DNA of 7,744 nt, from NCBI GenBank assembly GCA_013003145.1, contig JABDLH010000036.1, positions 1-7,744 of the forward strand, given 5' to 3'. This DNA comes from Flavobacteriaceae bacterium. Its GTDB lineage: Bacteria; Bacteroidota; Bacteroidia; Flavobacteriales; Flavobacteriaceae. The position numbers were made by a program, and so were the translations under genes. Of this stretch, positions 6,529 to 7,744 are shown piece by piece (within the stretch, counting starts at the first letter, position 1; each line of letters opens with the position of its first letter). The notes under the pieces were generated by a model. The model ran no database searches. It saw only the letters and a program-made list of their open reading frames with translations, and had not been told where the DNA came from.

Positions 6529-6558
6529 GGGCACGGTACATGCCGTGCCCTTTATTTT
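6529..6558 (+). terminator. Hairpin with T-rich tail inside the metal locus
   Basis: GGGCACGG (6529-6536) pairs perfectly with CCGTGCCC (6543-6550) around a six-base loop, followed by TTTATTTT. It begins nine bases after the stop of the double-HMA gene and ends eight bases before the propeller gene. It is a good intrinsic terminator, though the T-run is broken by an A. Because all flanking genes point the same way with tight spacing, it may act as a partial terminator or mRNA 3'-end stabiliser within one operon. No obvious second promoter fits in the few bases after it. Confidence 0.75.
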
Positions 6559-6566
6559 ACACTAAT

Positions 6567-7385
6567 ATGATGCATAGAGTAATATACCTGGTTGCGTTCA
6601 CCCTGTTGTTCGTGGCCTGTAAAGAAGAGGAAAAAGAAACTTCCTGGACATATTCAGAAACTATTGGTCTCAAGGCTATTAATCCAATAGGGCTCACCAG
6701 TACGGATGAAGGAATTTGGTTGAGTGACGGTGACCGGAATCGCCTGGTTTTGGTAGACGGGGATGGTAAGGTGGTCTCGGCAGTGGATTCGTTAGACAGG
6801 CCTATGCATATTGCCAGCCAGGACAACAAGATTTACGTGCCTACTTATGGAAACGATCAGGTGTTAAAAATTGAAAATGGCCTGGCAGAACAAATTGCCA
6901 TTGCTGATTCACTGGATGCCCCGGCAGGGGTTGATATCCACGGTAAAGAAATGGCGATAGCTGACTTTTATAACCACCGTGTACTGTATTCGGACAACGG
7001 GGAGGGTTATATCTCCATTGGTCAGCAAGGGAAAAAAGACGGTCAGTTTTACTATCCTACAGACGTTCAGATCACGGATGATGAGATCTGGGTAGCGGAT
7101 GCCTATAATAATCGTGTACAAATATTCGATAAATCCGGTAACTTTAAGAAGATTATTGGAGCTGATGCTAAAATGAACGCCGCCACAGGGATCTTTGTTA
7201 CGGAAACCGAAGTGATGGTCACTGATTTTGAGTCAGAAAGAGTCCTGGTGTTTGACCATGATGGAAACCTGAAACAAGAATTAAGGCAAGGGGTAACCAA
7301 ACCTACGGATGTCATCATCCTCAATGGAGACCTTTATATTGCGAACTATCGGAATGGTAGCCTGGTAGTATATAAGCGAACTTAA
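6567..7385 (+). CDS. NHL-repeat six-bladed beta-propeller lipoprotein
   Basis: A 272-residue lipoprotein. Its type II signal ends in FVAC, with the lipidated cysteine at residue 18, then KEEEKE, an acidic/basic tag like those that direct Bacteroidota lipoproteins to the cell surface. The mature part is built of six NHL-like repeats starting near residues 40, 79, 119, 164, 206 and 246. Each has the pattern PxxV/I..., a hydrophobic strand, then DxxNxRVxxFD (clearest in DFYNHRVLYSD and DAYNNRVQIFD), and together they form a six-bladed propeller. Propellers of this kind are binding platforms, sometimes enzymes; no catalytic set is evident. There is no cysteine after the lipid anchor, so it is not a thiol metal site. 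An ATG at 6540 in the same frame lies inside the terminator hairpin and would bury the signal, so I start at 6567 (or 6570). The stop is 13 bases before the ATPase gene, so those two are co-transcribed. Confidence 0.85.
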   Translation: MMHRVIYLVAFTLLFVACKEEEKETSWTYSETIGLKAINPIGLTSTDEGIWLSDGDRNRLVLVDGDGKVVSAVDSLDRPMHIASQDNKIYVPTYGNDQVLKIENGLAEQIAIADSLDAPAGVDIHGKEMAIADFYNHRVLYSDNGEGYISIGQQGKKDGQFYYPTDVQITDDEIWVADAYNNRVQIFDKSGNFKKIIGADAKMNAATGIFVTETEVMVTDFESERVLVFDHDGNLKQELRQGVTKPTDVIILNGDLYIANYRNGSLVVYKRT

Positions 7386-7398
7386 AATATGGGATAAA

Positions 7399-7744
7399 AT
7401 GCAGCATACCTATCACATACAAGGAATGAGTTGTAAGGGCTGTCAGCAGCATGTCAAAGCCACTCTTGAGAAAATAGAGGGGGTTGATTCGGCAGTAGTT
7501 GACCTGGAAAATGCTTCGGCCAGTGTTGAGATGACTACTCATATTCCTTTTAAACGATTGGAAAAAGCATTTTTAGAAGATGGCGGGCATTACTCTATCC
7601 ATAAGCCCGGCGACAGACCCGTGAAAAAGAAGGTTGATCAACCTAAGGGAGGTTCCGGTAAGTATTACTGCCCTATGCGTTGCGAAGGGGATAAGACCTA
7701 CGAGAATCCCGGTGATTGCCCGGTTTGCGGGATGGACCTGGTAC
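7399..7744 (+). CDS. copA: Copper-type P1B ATPase, N-terminus only (runs off window end)
   Basis: An open frame of 115 residues that continues past the right edge. Residues 1 to about 68 form an HMA domain with the metal site GMSCKGC (C12, C15). A Lys-rich linker (KKKVD) leads to a compact heavy-metal-binding module at about 88-115, with C91, C95, C107 and C110, including CPM and CPVCGMDL. The order HMA, then CPM...CPVCGM, is the usual N-terminus of Bacteroidota heavy-metal-translocating P-type ATPases that pump Cu(I) out of the cytoplasm. The membrane segments, CPC motif and phosphorylation site DKTGT would lie beyond the window, so copper specificity and an intact ATPase are inferred, not seen. 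The ATG at 7399 is chosen because the one at 7389 meets a stop after two codons. It sits 13 bases after the propeller gene. Confidence 0.85.
   Translation, partial: MQHTYHIQGMSCKGCQQHVKATLEKIEGVDSAVVDLENASASVEMTTHIPFKRLEKAFLEDGGHYSIHKPGDRPVKKKVDQPKGGSGKYYCPMRCEGDKTYENPGDCPVCGMDLV

Noticed and set aside
6097..6541. Two long reverse-strand frames opposite the double-HMA gene.
   Set aside because: Both are shadows of a gene with two clear HMA domains and a signal peptide; neither translation resembles a known protein.
6540..6566. Upstream ATG extension of the NHL lipoprotein gene.
   Set aside because: The ATG lies in the terminator hairpin and would place nine extra residues before the type II signal; the ATG at 6567/6570 gives a normal signal length.
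7321..7542. A 73-codon reverse-strand frame over the junction of the NHL and ATPase genes.
   Set aside because: It is opposite the recognisable HMA domain of the P-type ATPase and the last propeller blade.

Overview
The window looks like chromosomal DNA of a member of the Bacteroidota, most probably a marine-type Flavobacteriaceae. I base this on the DUF5687-type permease with its ABC ATPase, the HYC_CC_PP-type small protein, lipoproteins whose signal ends in Cys followed by charged residues, A-rich translation starts without clear Shine-Dalgarno sites, and moderate GC. The genus cannot be named from sequence reading alone. There are no rRNA or tRNA genes, insertion sequences, CRISPR arrays or phage genes, and no gene-free stretch reaches 300 bases.

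Left part (1-3916, all + strand): the 3' part of a polytopic DUF5687-type ABC permease and its ATPase form a two-gene exporter unit. Next comes an NTF2/SnoaL-like lipoprotein closed by a strong intrinsic terminator (2568-2616). After it are a stand-alone BLUF blue-light sensor protein and a small lipoprotein of unknown function.

Middle (3903-4604): a membrane-anchored TlpA-type thioredoxin lies on the - strand. It converges on and overlaps the end of the unknown lipoprotein by 14 bases, and diverges from the metal locus to its right. The shared 111-base upstream region holds an imperfect inverted repeat.

Right part (4605-7744, all + strand): a copper/heavy-metal handling locus. In order it encodes a small exported Cys-rich HYC_CC_PP-type protein, an outer-membrane beta-barrel of the MetA/transporter type, an exported protein with two HMA metal-binding domains plus a His/Cys-rich tail, a six-bladed NHL propeller lipoprotein, and the N-terminus of a copper-type P1B ATPase (HMA plus a CxxC heavy-metal-binding module) cut by the window end. 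A perfect hairpin with a T-rich tail sits between the double-HMA gene and the propeller gene, so the downstream pair may be expressed at a different level. A reasonable inference is that the ATPase exports Cu(I) to the periplasm, the soluble HMA and Cys-rich proteins bind it there, the barrel serves the outer membrane, and the divergent thioredoxin guards protein thiols. The roles of the HYC_CC_PP protein and of the propeller lipoprotein are not known to me and are the most promising targets here.
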